Assembly: GCA_025330725.1 (NCBI GenBank)
Contig: JAIWND010000021.1
Span: 124,001-188,000, forward strand
Source of the DNA: Chlamydoabsidia padenii
Lineage: Eukaryota > Mucoromycota > Mucoromycetes > Mucorales > Cunninghamellaceae
Direction: 5' to 3'
Length of the DNA: 64,000 bases
The first letter of the stretch is position 1; every line of letters begins with the position of its first letter. Shown in pieces: positions 24,804 through 34,979 of the stretch. The notes beneath the pieces were generated by a model. It was not told where the DNA came from and did not search any database. It saw nothing but the letters and a program-made list of their open reading frames with translations. The translations under genes were made by a program, and so were the position numbers.

Positions 24804-25233
24804 ATATAGTAGTACATAGTAATAGTCTCTTTTTATTTATAATAAAAAATGTTTCACATATTAAAACAAAATAAACATTGTTTGGCCTTGCCTTGTCCTT
24901 TTTTCGGATTGGTGACACACTGACATGACTCTCCACGGAATCTAAAACCTACTTTTTATAAATGAAAACAAGGTAAAATAGGGTGGTGATCAACTCGGCA
25001 TGTGTATATCATCAGAATTTTTTTTTTTTTTTTTTTTTTTTGACTAATGCCATTATTACAATGTGAGTTTGATACAAAAAAAAGGTTTTGCATAAGAATG
25101 GGCGGGTGGCGGGATTAGAAATCCATCAAGCCTTTATCGTCATTTTTTCCCTTCACCCCCCCCCCTTTTCCTTCTTCTTTCACTTTCTTCATTCCTTCTT
25201 TTTTATTTTTATTTTATTATTATTACTGCCACA
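24804..25233. other. Intergenic between phosphomannomutase and MSP-domain gene
   Basis: AATAAA near 24840 suits the phosphomannomutase 3' end. A T run lies at about 25019-25041, and CGGGATTAGAAATCC (25110-25124), a variant of the recurrent element, is 110 nt ahead of the next start. A pyrimidine-rich leader follows. Confidence 0.5.
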
Positions 25234-26682
25234 ATGACTAAAAACTATGCTTCTTCAGTTTATAGTCAAAAGAGCACAACCAGTGCCAAAAGTGGTCGGT
25301 CCTTTTTATCCTTTACAGCTGATGCTACCATTTGGCCTACTTTTACTATCAAGAACAACCAAGTCGACAATGAAGATGCAACGCCACCTGCCTCACTCCA
25401 ACAAGCAAAACAAGGTATTTGGAAAAATCTCAAGACTTGGATTCCTTCTCCAAAAAAACTGGAAAGCGATGATGATGCCATTACAATCAAGTCTTCTTCT
25501 GGGTCCATTTCCTCTTCCACCTCTTCTCTTGGCAAATGGAAAAAACTCTTGGTATCACCTTTGACCCGACAGCGTGAAACTCCTCCAACAACAACAACAA
25601 CAGCGACTACAATAACAACACCACTGACAACATCTTCTATTGAGAAACCACCGTCCATAAGCACTTATCAACCTGGTGGTATACTTGTCAATATGGGTGA
25701 TGGATCGGCGCAAGATTTGGCTGAGCAAAAGGCCAGACGAAAACAACGACGGCTTTACTTGATGCGTGTACAACAACCTTCTCATCGACTGTCTAGTTGC
25801 TCATCGATTGGATCCATGGATGACCGTAGAAAACAAGTTGGGTTTAGTGATCTTCATGAATACTCCTCGTCTTCGACTTTATTATCAACTCCACCTGATG
25901 ATGCCAGTAGCAATAACAACAATAATAATAGTACGATGATTGACAAATTGGACAATGGTTGGTACTCGGCAGCTCCGAGGGTCATGTTTGTGGAACCCAG
26001 CCCAGTCCCACGTTTCCGCAATGAACCCCCCGCACCGCCCCCATCGCCACCTTACCTGAACGTCATTGTGCAACCCCAACAACCGACCATCGAACGGCAT
26101 TGTTTGATCACTGATAATGAACATAGTGACAGACCCACCATATTTACCACTTTACCTCAACAACAACCACAGAATCCACGGCAACAACAATCTCATTTAT
26201 CATCTGAACGACCTCGACTTGTCTTTAAATCACCATTAGAACGTGGCCAAACCATCACATTCTCATTACAAAACACCATACCCGACGATCATATCATCAT
26301 TTATAAATTCTTGACCAGTAACACTACTAGATCAAAAGACACATTGGATCTCTCCACTTCTTCTTGGACAACTTCTTCTTTAATGGGACGACAATCGACT
26401 GAACGATACTTTGTACGTCCTAGTGCAGGACAAATGGCACCTGGTGAAGCTCATTCTGATATCATGCTCTTCCTCAATCAAGTTCCTCCTTTGGCACCTG
26501 GTGAAATCCTCAAGGACAAAATTCTCGTACGATGGGCTGTGATTCAACGTGGTACTCAAATCGAAGCATGGGCAAAGCAACTCAAGGAATCGAATCGAAG
26601 AAAATGGTTGGAAATGCTATTGGAAGAATGGCCGGATCAAGTGGTGGAACGAAGGACTAGGATAGGTATCCGATTTGTTTGA
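25234..26682 (+). CDS. MSP (VAP-like) domain protein with long disordered N-terminus
   Basis: A single-exon gene of 482 residues. Residues 1-325 are low-complexity, rich in S, T, P, Q and N, with basic patches (KARRKQRRLYLMRV). Residues about 328-440 resemble a major sperm protein fold: PRLVFKSPLERGQTITFSL, a central IIIYKFLTSNT, YFVRPSAGQMAPGE, IMLFLNQVPPLAPGEILKDK and LVRWAVIQRG. In VAP proteins this fold binds FFAT motifs at the ER, anchored by a C-terminal membrane helix. No such helix is present here; the protein ends RIGIRFV. It is therefore probably cytosolic. An alternative is a divergent fold with only superficial similarity. The ATG at 25234 follows a pyrimidine-rich leader. Confidence 0.7.
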   Translation: MTKNYASSVYSQKSTTSAKSGRSFLSFTADATIWPTFTIKNNQVDNEDATPPASLQQAKQGIWKNLKTWIPSPKKLESDDDAITIKSSSGSISSSTSSLGKWKKLLVSPLTRQRETPPTTTTTATTITTPLTTSSIEKPPSISTYQPGGILVNMGDGSAQDLAEQKARRKQRRLYLMRVQQPSHRLSSCSSIGSMDDRRKQVGFSDLHEYSSSSTLLSTPPDDASSNNNNNNSTMIDKLDNGWYSAAPRVMFVEPSPVPRFRNEPPAPPPSPPYLNVIVQPQQPTIERHCLITDNEHSDRPTIFTTLPQQQPQNPRQQQSHLSSERPRLVFKSPLERGQTITFSLQNTIPDDHIIIYKFLTSNTTRSKDTLDLSTSSWTTSSLMGRQSTERYFVRPSAGQMAPGEAHSDIMLFLNQVPPLAPGEILKDKILVRWAVIQRGTQIEAWAKQLKESNRRKWLEMLLEEWPDQVVERRTRIGIRFV

Positions 26683-27278
26683 TCGTCTTCCTCTCTCTCT
26701 CTCTCTCTCCTTAGTATTTGTATATAGTTTAGTTATAGTCTTCTCTCTTTATTATTATTATTATTATTATTGTTGTCATGCCTTCTTTTTTATATATACT
26801 TGTCTTTTATATTATCTCTCATACATAAATAAACTATTCATTCCACTTTTTAACTATAAGGGTCCAGGCAGGGACAACGGCATTATGATGTTTTCAAGCA
26901 TCTTGATGAATGATCTAAAACATCCAATAGTGTTTCATTGATGACAATGATGCTATTTAAAATCATTCATGCATAAAAACAAGGGGGGGGTGGATGATGA
27001 TCGCAAACTGTGTTTTATCTTTTTAGTCAGAAGAAAAAATCATCAAGATCGGAACTGGTCATCATGCATCGGGTTGACCAATTTAATCCATACACACATT
27101 TAGTAACAATAGATGGTAGAATAATATAATCTTTATTATATGTGTACATTAAATAAATAAATAAAAAGGTGAGGGTGGGGGGACGATTGTCATCTATAGT
27201 TAAAAAGGTGGGTGGTATTTATGTAGAAAGGGTATCGGGTGATAAAAGAGGGAAGGGGGGAAATGTTTCATCTATTAA
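26683..27278. other. Convergent 3' intergenic region
   Basis: Between the ends of the MSP-domain gene (plus) and ARMC7 (minus). Contains CT and TTA microsatellite runs (26689-26709; 26749-26770) and polyadenylation-like AATAAA on both strands. No gene seen. Confidence 0.55.
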
Positions 27279-28044
27279 TTATGTTTGATAGTAATCGTTT
27301 AAAAAGAGATCGGCCATTTTACTTGTTGTCGGGTTGTCAGTATCGGTACGTAATCGGTTCAGATGTTTTTTCAAGTCGTCCGTCAGTATTACTATTAACA
27401 AAGAGAGAGAGAGAGTTAGCTCTATTTAGATGATATCATAATCCAGTTTACCTGGTTGATTATCTGAATCCAATAAAAGCATAAGTGTGACCATTGCATT
27501 AAGAAGGGTGTTCGTGGTGCCTGAACTGTCTTTTCGTATATAGTTGGATATCTTGTCAAGGTGGCTTGGATTGGATACTATGTAATAATGATGCCGTGGT
27601 TCTTATTTAAAAAGGAAAGCATTAGTTTGAATCATAGTATATATTGATAGGTTCTTACCGAGACATATGTTGGCAAGCCCACCCATTCCGAATTCTTGTA
27701 ACTGTTGATCATCTTGAGATATCGCATCTGTTAATAACAAGAATAAGTAAATCTTCTTTATTATCCGTTTACTATCAACTTACCAAGGAATAGATCCACG
27801 GCACTCACTTCCCAAAGCCAATCATAGTTGACAGGATCATAAGAAAAGTTGGCTAGATTGGCGAGGACTTGGTGTTTGGCTTCTAAACAATCAACAAACG
27901 TTAACAAAGTAATCGAGTAGAAAGAATTAGCTTACCTATGTTGTCGGTTGTTGTGTATTCTTGTACAAGTAGTTGGAGGTATTGCAGTCGATCGGGTTTG
28001 AATCGTCCATGACGTTTGGCGATTTGTTTTTTAGAATGGAACAT
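27279..28044 (-). CDS. ARMC7-like armadillo-repeat protein
   Basis: Exons on the minus strand join in frame to give [80 protein letters not shown] and GLANICLEPRHHYIV. This matches the vertebrate ARMC7 arrangement (GRLxYLQxLVxEFQ, [19 protein letters not shown], LDLFLDxLSEENE, LVEFAxGGLCNLC). ARMC7 is a small single-fold armadillo protein associated with spliceosome components; its exact role is not settled. About 180 residues. I place the start at ATG 28044; the frame stays open upstream without another ATG. The last exon ends [11 protein letters not shown] with a TAA at 27279-27281. ARMC7 is absent from baker's yeast. Confidence 0.83.
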
Positions 28045-28444
28045 TTGTGGAAGAGAGAGAACAAAAGGCGGAATTTGAAATAACTTCTGGACCTCAATAT
28101 ACCCCACCGGATTCGGCTCACTCTACCCGATCCAGCAGTGATCATGCAAGGCTATCATGAATAGCCTTGACTTGTCTAAAAGTATCAATATATTCTTTAC
28201 TTTGATAGGATATTTTGACAGGTGGGGTTTGATATGCCAGAAAATACATGAGACTCGTAGTCATCTAAAATCGTGACAAGCTGTGAGTGAATGAAGGCGT
28301 AACTTTAATTTTGAAGTATTTAGTCGGCGAATGCAAAATTCGGTTAGCGATAATACGGATATGCAACTTGTCATTGATACATTACACCTCCTTCTCATGG
28401 AAGGTAGTGACCCATATTATCTTTCCAAAATTTTTTGCCATCGA
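28045..28444. other. Region between ARMC7 start and the Fanzor-like relic
   Basis: ARMC7 promoter plus the 3' flank of the Fanzor-like pseudogene (28250-28444), where an omega-RNA would be expected for an active element. I see no clear hairpin or target-site repeat. Confidence 0.4.
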
Positions 28445-29620
28445 TCAAGTACTTGAATAAAATTTTACTGTTACTGATAATGCTGTTGTTGCTGTTGATG
28501 GTGTAAAAGCTGGGTAATTGATATTGGTCGCCATTTTGTAAATCCCTTTCTTCAAAATGTTTATTGCTGCATTTTGATTCCGCCCTCCCGCGAAGCAAAT
28601 CCATTTTTTTTTTCCAATGCAATCAGACTTGATACAGACCACGATTCCTGAATTCAGTTTGGTGCTATCCCGCCGCCGTGGGTGAACAACCCGAGAGTCA
28701 CAGAGACAACATGGTTTCGATGTAAGGTATTCATTAGTTTCAAGGACTGTCGCCTTTCCCTCGAGAAATTGTTGTAACTTGGTTGTGCTTCGCTGCTGGT
28801 ATCCTTTTATTTTTGAACAATGACCTTGGCCAGCATCCCCATAAAACACAACTGGTTTGACTTGGCGGGATTTAAACTTGGGATCCACTGGGTTTCGTAT
28901 TAATGCTTTTGCCGCAGATGCATAGGCCTTGTTGTTGAATCTTTCCATACCATAGTATTGCTTCTTGATTCACGGTAATTGGCGGTATAATGTGTGTAGA
29001 AGATATCTGTATTGCTGACTTTCATGTAAGGTCCCAATGTAAACATGGTGCTGATCGTCTTGATTTTTATGCACTTGTTCAATCTCAGACAGATATCCTT
29101 CAATGTCATTGATATTGGTTTGCTCCTTTTTTTTTTCTTCATGACATGGCGGCAATAGTCGGTTCTTGATTGGCTACTGATTCTTTTAGCTCGGATACAT
29201 TTGGAGTAGACCTTCATCAACTTGTGTCCTTGCTTTGCATCACAATTATCCATTTTTCTTCCAGGGGTGCGTACAAAACAATGAAGTACTCACATTTCAT
29301 TGTTCACAGCAATGAGATTTGATTTCTGCAAGTAAAGGCGGTGTTTCAAGTTCAGATCCCGATTCTGCATGAATTTCCCAATCCAGCAAACCAAGTGTCG
29401 TTGCCAGGGGTAGCCTAGGAGAGGAGCAATTTACGTTTGAAAAAAAAAATCCAGAGTCTTTTCATCATGATATGGTTTCCATGGCCTACCCAACAACCCC
29501 TGATTCAGCAGATTCAAATCCAGATTCATGCAAATTCACCTCTACCCATATGGCCTACCTTATTATACCCCCCCCCACATCTAGTCCTAACTCTATGCCA
29601 GGGTTGTTGAGTAAAGACAT
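28445..29620 (-). pseudogene. Broken Fanzor/TnpB-like RuvC nuclease gene
   Basis: The 3' half reads PVVFYGDAGQGHCSK, KLQQFLEGKATVLETNEYLT, SKPCCLCDSRVV, a later VVCIKSDC, and GGRNQNAAINILKKG. This is the order of RuvC-II, zinc ribbon and RuvC-III in TnpB/Fanzor RNA-guided nucleases. Upstream segments include TPGRK (where a DPGRK-type RuvC-I motif is expected), RTDYCRHVMKKKK, YLSEIEQVHKNQDDQHHVYI and YLLHTLYRQLP. The gene is damaged: the frame changes at the A-run around 29129-29138, there is an in-frame TGA just after LYRQLP (about 28968), and another TGA ahead of the TPGRK block. The RuvC-I Asp is Thr and the RuvC-III Asp is Asn. A possible spliced N-terminus begins at ATG 29620 (MSLLNNPGIELGLD). 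Transposon relic or decayed domesticated copy. Confidence 0.6.
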
Positions 29621-30799
29621 TGTGTAATGAGAGAGAGAGAAAGACGAAGAAAAAAAAAAGCAAGAGTCCGAAGGCGGGATTTATACATTGAAAAATAAAG
29701 TGGACCCGTATCACTTCTGTCAATGCAAACACTCTCTTGGCCTTCTGCTGTAAAGAAATACATTCGAGCTATATATAGAGTGAATTAAAATACCTACTAG
29801 CTTAATAAACAAGTGGTGCTAATGACAAAAGTGGCGATGTAGACATTATAGCCTATTTCCAACAAAGTTTACTTAATAGCCATTGTACCAAGTCCACTGT
29901 ATGGAGTAATATAGCCTCAAGATCGTTTTACCCTAGCTTTTGTGAAAAAAAAGTTGCAGAATAAAAATTGACACACAAGATAAAACTTATTTCAAAACCC
30001 GCTTACTCGACGAAAAATTCAAGTTACCAAATGATCCCGATACTTCTACACCATTGTGATACGAAGTATTAATCTTGGTTTTCTAATGATGGGTTACCAA
30101 CCATCCCTTAAAGTATTCATGTACACTGTAAAATAATCATAATGTCCAATTTTTAATATCCATTAAAAGGTTATTTAACATGATGAGGGGAGAGGTACTA
30201 TTACTATAGAAGCTACCATCATTGTCGTCAACAAGCTGCCATTAATCAATTATATCTACGTTTTACATACAGCTTGGTCATTCCTGTTAAGTTCATCCGT
30301 CGCCGATTTGGTGGGGGGATTTTTTTTTTTTTCGCACGCACGAATGAAGTGTAGTGTTGTCCATTATTGGAAAGACAAGAGAATCCCAAACACGTTCATC
30401 TGCCAACACAAAAAAAAAAAGAGGTAATTCAAGCTTGAAGTAAAGAAGAAAGAGCAAAGAAAAAAAAAGGACACATTACCCCTTTATCAGGTCCCAACTA
30501 GATTGATCTATGAGAGACGAGGATGAAACTAAACTTCGGATTCATGCAAAAAGTGAAAGACGAAATTAAAGCATATCCTTTTCTTTTATTTGATATATTT
30601 ATTTTAGCATTGGTCATCATTATCGCAGATACTTTGTTTTTTCATTTGGTCATGCAATGTGATAAATATCAAGAGTAAAACCGGATTTTCAAATCCCGAT
30701 TTTCATTTCCAAATACCGCTCAAGTTGGCTCTTACAAAAATGGTCCCCTCACTTTTTTTTCTTTTCCTTTTTCTTCTTCCTTCTTTTACTTTTTGAATC
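29621..30799. other. Intergenic, 1.2 kb
   Basis: No coding frame. Contains GCGGGATTTATA (about 29674-29685), TTTCAAAACCCGC (29990-30002), TTTTCAAATCCCG (30686-30698) and TTTCCAAATACCGC (30706-30719). The last two lie 80-115 nt ahead of the endonuclease V start. Confidence 0.5.
30686..30719 (+). promoter_or_regulatory. Tandem recurrent elements upstream of endonuclease V
   Basis: TTTTCAAATCCCG and TTTCCAAATACCGC, 8 nt apart, 80-115 nt upstream of the ATG at 30800; the best tandem example of the recurring motif. Confidence 0.45.
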
Positions 30800-31174
30800 A
30801 TGACGACTAATTTGACAACCTACACCGATGACCCTAATGAACAACAACGAAAAGCATGGGAACTGTAAAGCATAATTTGCAATAGATACAAAACGTAGGC
30901 ACTCGAAACATAACTAGCTGACTCACTCACTCACCCCCTTCTCTCTTTCTCATGTTAACAATATAGGATACAGGAAGAACTACGCGAAAAGATTGTATTG
31001 GATGATCAGGTAGACTTTGATACAATGACACTGGAGGGTTTACGTTATATTGGTGGGGTGGATCTCAGTTTTCCTGAAAATGATGACGAACATGCTGTAG
31101 CCTGCCTGGTAGTTATGATATACCCAACAATGGAGGTAATTGAACACACACACACACATACACACACACACACA

Positions 31175-31221
<47 letters not shown>

Positions 31222-31904
31222 TGTCATAATCCTCTTTATCTGTTTTCTTCTTCTCCTTCTTCTCCTTCTCCTTCTTATAGGTTGTGTATACTGACTTTAT
31301 GGAAACTCGACTCTACTTGCCATATATTGCGGGATTCCTTGCCTTTCGAGAAGTCGAATCCTTACAACAACTCTTGGGAAAACTCAAAACCAGTCAACCT
31401 CAACTCTATCCTCAAATCCTTTTAGTCGATGGTAAAAGTCTTTTGTGCTCCAAACAGTTGACTGAATGACTCACTAGTACTTTTTTTTCCACCTTCTTCT
31501 CTTTAGGTAATGGGAGACTCCACCCTCGTACCTGTGGTATTGCTTGTCATCTTGGTGTGGTAGTGAACATCCCGACGATCGGTATTGGGAAAAACTTTCT
31601 GGTGATCGATGATGGCCCGGCAATGCAAATGCGACATGTCAAGACTCTAGCCAAACAACAATTACTGAAACGAGGGGATGTATGGTCTTTGCAAGGCGAT
31701 TCGGGTATCATCTATGGCGCAGCTGTGCGTACCACTGATTCGGCACCTAACCCTATTTTTATCAGCCAAGGTCATCGTATCTCTCTGGCGGCTGCTATCC
31801 GGATCACTTTGGCTTGTTGTCGATTCAGAATTCCCGAGCCTATACGACGTGCTGATCAAGACAGTAGGGCTTACATCCAAGCACAGAAACCTTTAGACAA
31901 GTAA
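30800..31904 (+). CDS. Endonuclease V (deoxyinosine/inosine-specific)
   Basis: Endonuclease V cuts one phosphodiester 3' of inosine; eukaryotic members act mainly on inosine-containing RNA. Four exons: MTTNLTTYTDDPNEQQRKAW, then YIGGVDLSFPENDDEHAVAC (metal-binding Asp in GGVD), then LYLPYIAGFLAFREVESLQQ (family YxPGFLAFRE motif), then VDGNGRLHPRTCGIACHLGV and NIPTIGIGKNFL. The catalytic D of VDGNGxLHPR is present and spans an intron (LLVDG|NGR). The C-terminal RISLAAAIRITLACC suits the family. Length about 270 residues. Intron 2 contains a long CA run. Start ATG 30800 is preceded by a pyrimidine-rich leader and tandem TTTTCAAATCCCG-type elements. It converges with the F-box gene. Confidence 0.9.
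31144..31220. repeat. CA microsatellite in an intron of the endonuclease V gene
   Basis: About 77 nt of CA repeat with two TA interruptions, inside intron 2 between TMEV and VYTDF. It inflates ORFs on both strands, which are not genes. Confidence 0.9.
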
Positions 31905-32203
31905 TACTAGTACATACTCGAAATAGTTTATGGTTGTTTGATATGTATAAATAAATAAATAACAATATTTGCCTGTGTATGCTTCGGGACGGGGTTCAAA
32001 TTTGTCTTTTGCAGGATATTTGCCACATTGTGTCATGATGATCCTTTATTTATAAATTACATACATACAGTACATCCATTTGTCTTGATCTATTCCTCCA
32101 CATAATATACATTCTAGTCAATGCATAGTAATATACAACAATTTTTTTTATTAGATATTAAAACATTAACTATAGCTAACAAAAACTAACTAATCCATAG
32201 AGT

Positions 32204-34164
32204 TTATTTGACAACCAGAGAAGAGGCAGGCACCGTGTCAGAACGGCCATCCGAAACTTTCCACATCCACCACGGCCCGCCGTAGTCCTCATCACCCCAC
32301 CGACCACAGATCCCCATCGGTAAAGCAAATCGGCCAGAGTATTCCCATATTTCACCTGTTTCCACATAGGTCTTTTCCCATGTGACCTGGCCATCCTCGG
32401 TATCGTCGATCAAACCCATCACGGTAAAACTGCCCAGATTATCCACTCCAGTGCCTTGGAATTTCGTAAGTGGACATTCTTGTAGGTGCATTCGAGGAAA
32501 AGACGAGGTGGGTGCATCGATGGTGGTGTATTTTCGTCGTTTTCTTGGCATGTCAGTAGAGTTGTCCTGAGGATCAAGCCACCGTGATGGCCATGAAGGT
32601 GATGATGAAGGTGAAGTTGATAATGATAATGCTGATAATGCTGATGTTGTAGTTGTTGCTGTTGATAATAATGTTGCAGTAGAGGCAGCAACGATGGTAG
32701 CGGCTGTTGATGTTAAAAGCAAAGAAGGAGATGTGGCAGTAACATCATTGACATCGTCCAAAGGCACAATCCGAATTGACAATCGCATAGGACCATCAAA
32801 CCAATCTTCTGCTTGTGTCGTCACGTCTTCTTCAGGATCCACAAAAGAGTAGTAGCCGAGCCAGTCGCCTTCAATATGGTGTGCTTCGCTGACAAAATGT
32901 GAGGCACTGGCGAAACCCGAGTTTTGATAAATGTTGTTGGATGGTAAAGTGGTAACATGCTCTGTCCAGGTACGTTCTATTTGTCGAGTATGATCGTCGA
33001 CATGAGCATTGATAAAGAGGTTACGTTCATATCGCCGCAAGTATTCCACATCAAACATGTCGGATCGTATTTGAAATAAAGGAATGGGTATACAGCCAGG
33101 AATGGTGGCATAGAGTGAAGTGTGTGAGGCAAAAAATGTGGTAAAGAATAGGTGTATTGCTGCAGCCGGTGCATCCAATGCAGGATAAAAAGTGAGTGGA
33201 AGTTCATCGTCAGACGGAGTTTCGTTCGTATGATGAGCTGAAGCGTGGAAGGGTCGTAATGGCATATGTTTGGTGATCAGTGTATCTGCGGCTTCAAAGT
33301 TGTAAGCAAACCTACTTAATTCTGCTGATACTACTTGTGGTGAGGTTGGATTATTTGGTGCCCGGAAGTAACTGGTGATACTAAAATCTATTGTCAAGAG
33401 ATATAGTTAGTGCTTCGTAAAGTTCTAGAAGGAATAGAAGTGGGGTATGTTTATATGATCCTTACCATAATTGACCAAGAGCGATAAAATTGGGAGGACC
33501 ACGGGGAAGAGCTGTCGGTCACGATATTGATCCAATTGATAAGCAGCCACGGCAGCAACTTGAACCTTGTAGTTCAAGAGGTGAGACATATTTCTTTCAT
33601 CTAAAACAAACAAGAAAGAGAATAATAAAGTGTAAACAGTAAGAAGGTCATCATTAGCAAATAACATCCTTGATACTTACCATGTTCAGTGATCATATCC
33701 CAAATGATTTCCCAACGTATAGCATTTAATAGAGAAACATTCGTAGGTTGAGCAGCAAAGGCCTTGCAAGCATAAAGAGCTTTACAACGTAGTTTCATCA
33801 CCTTTTGCCAGTCCCAACCATCCAATTGTCGTCGGTAGATAGCACGGGTGTCGAATCGTTCATGGAACGCACGTGGCCAGAGTGTATTGAACCGCCAGGG
33901 ATCATGGTGGATGAGGTGATAGAGTGCTTGGTTACATTTCGACAGTTCGATCAATGACAATGGATAAAGATGATCGTCACCAGGTGTGTTGGCTACATTA
34001 GTAATAATTTGAAAGACAAGTTCTTTAGGTAGAGAGAGTAACAAACTTGAATTCCTGTCGTTATTGTTGGTAACCAGTGTCGTTTTGTCCATTTCCGTCG
34101 GTGTTGGTATCATGGTAGGTGCAGTAGGTGAAGGTTGATCATACCAAAGCCGTTTTACTTTCAT
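32204..34164 (-). CDS. F-box protein with FBXO31-like C-terminal region
   Basis: Three or four minus-strand exons. The N-terminus has an F-box: LLSLPKELVFQIITNVANTP, LSLIELSKCNQALYHLIHH, then DPWRFNTLWPRAFHERF; it would bind Skp1 in an SCF ubiquitin ligase. The middle (RNMSHLLNYKVQVAAVAAYQ) is helical. The C-terminus has GDWLGYYSFVDPEEDVTTQ, FDGPMRLSIRIVPLDD, then a 100-residue S/T-rich insert with a basic patch (PRKRRKY), and finally FQGTGVDNLGSFTVMGLID and FALPMGICGRWGDEDYGGPW. This beta-rich tail recalls the substrate-binding part of FBXO31-type proteins. Start at ATG 34164 (MKVKRLWYDQ). Product about 600 residues. Substrates are unknown. Confidence 0.72.
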
Positions 34165-34979
34165 AGGTGGTGTAAGAAGATTCACAAAGGGTTATGTAAA
34201 TTTTAAACAAGTAAAATAAATAAAAGGTAGAGAGGGGAAGAGAAGAGAAGAGAAGAGAAAGGAAAAAAAAAAAAAAGGAAAATAGGGGAACCGATCATTT
34301 TATTGGATGGATTTTTTTTTCTTTTTGATGCCCAGACTCTACATGTTCCGAATAAGGTAAGTACCGTTGGGCAGCTACTAAAAGATAACCACTCCCCCCT
34401 CCCCAATATATCAATAACCTTTCAAATAGAATAGATTCAATTTCATGTAGTACACTTGATAGAAGAGAGACTTTATTATACAAACTACAAGTAATAAAAA
34501 AAAAAAAAAGGATTAGATCAATCAACTTTCTTTACCCTTGTTCGTACACCTAATCCATATTCGATTAACTCAATTTTACACTTTACCAATGGTTGAGCAA
34601 GAGGTAAACTGGCTTTAAATTTATAAACGCTTGCCGAGGGATCGTATTTTTTTTGTCCTGTCCATTATTTATGAATCACAAGGACTTGGCGCCTATTACC
34701 GCGTTCAAATCCAAATCCAGTATCATGACACCATTTTCCAAATTGTATAAAAGAGCTACCCCACAGTTTCCACACTACACTTCTTTATTCACACCCTATT
34801 TTATTTATTGAGTGATTTACATGTATACCCCTAAAACAAGGAGCATACATAGCTAAAATAAGAATACAAAAAATCAAGTAAAAATGAGGGGAGGGAACTA
34901 TCCTATCTATACTAAAGTGAGTGCCTGGATTTACTATTATTCGGCCCGCCTATTAGTCGTGAGTTGAGCATCCGTGTCC
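34165..34979. other. Promoter-side spacer of the F-box gene
   Basis: A- and GA-rich. Holds an AGAAG-type pentamer run (about 34236-34258) and A runs (34263-34276; 34497-34509). No credible gene. Confidence 0.45.

Noticed and set aside
31045..31294. ORFs on both strands rich in His/Thr or Cys/Val
   Set aside because: They are translations of the CA microsatellite in an endonuclease V intron.
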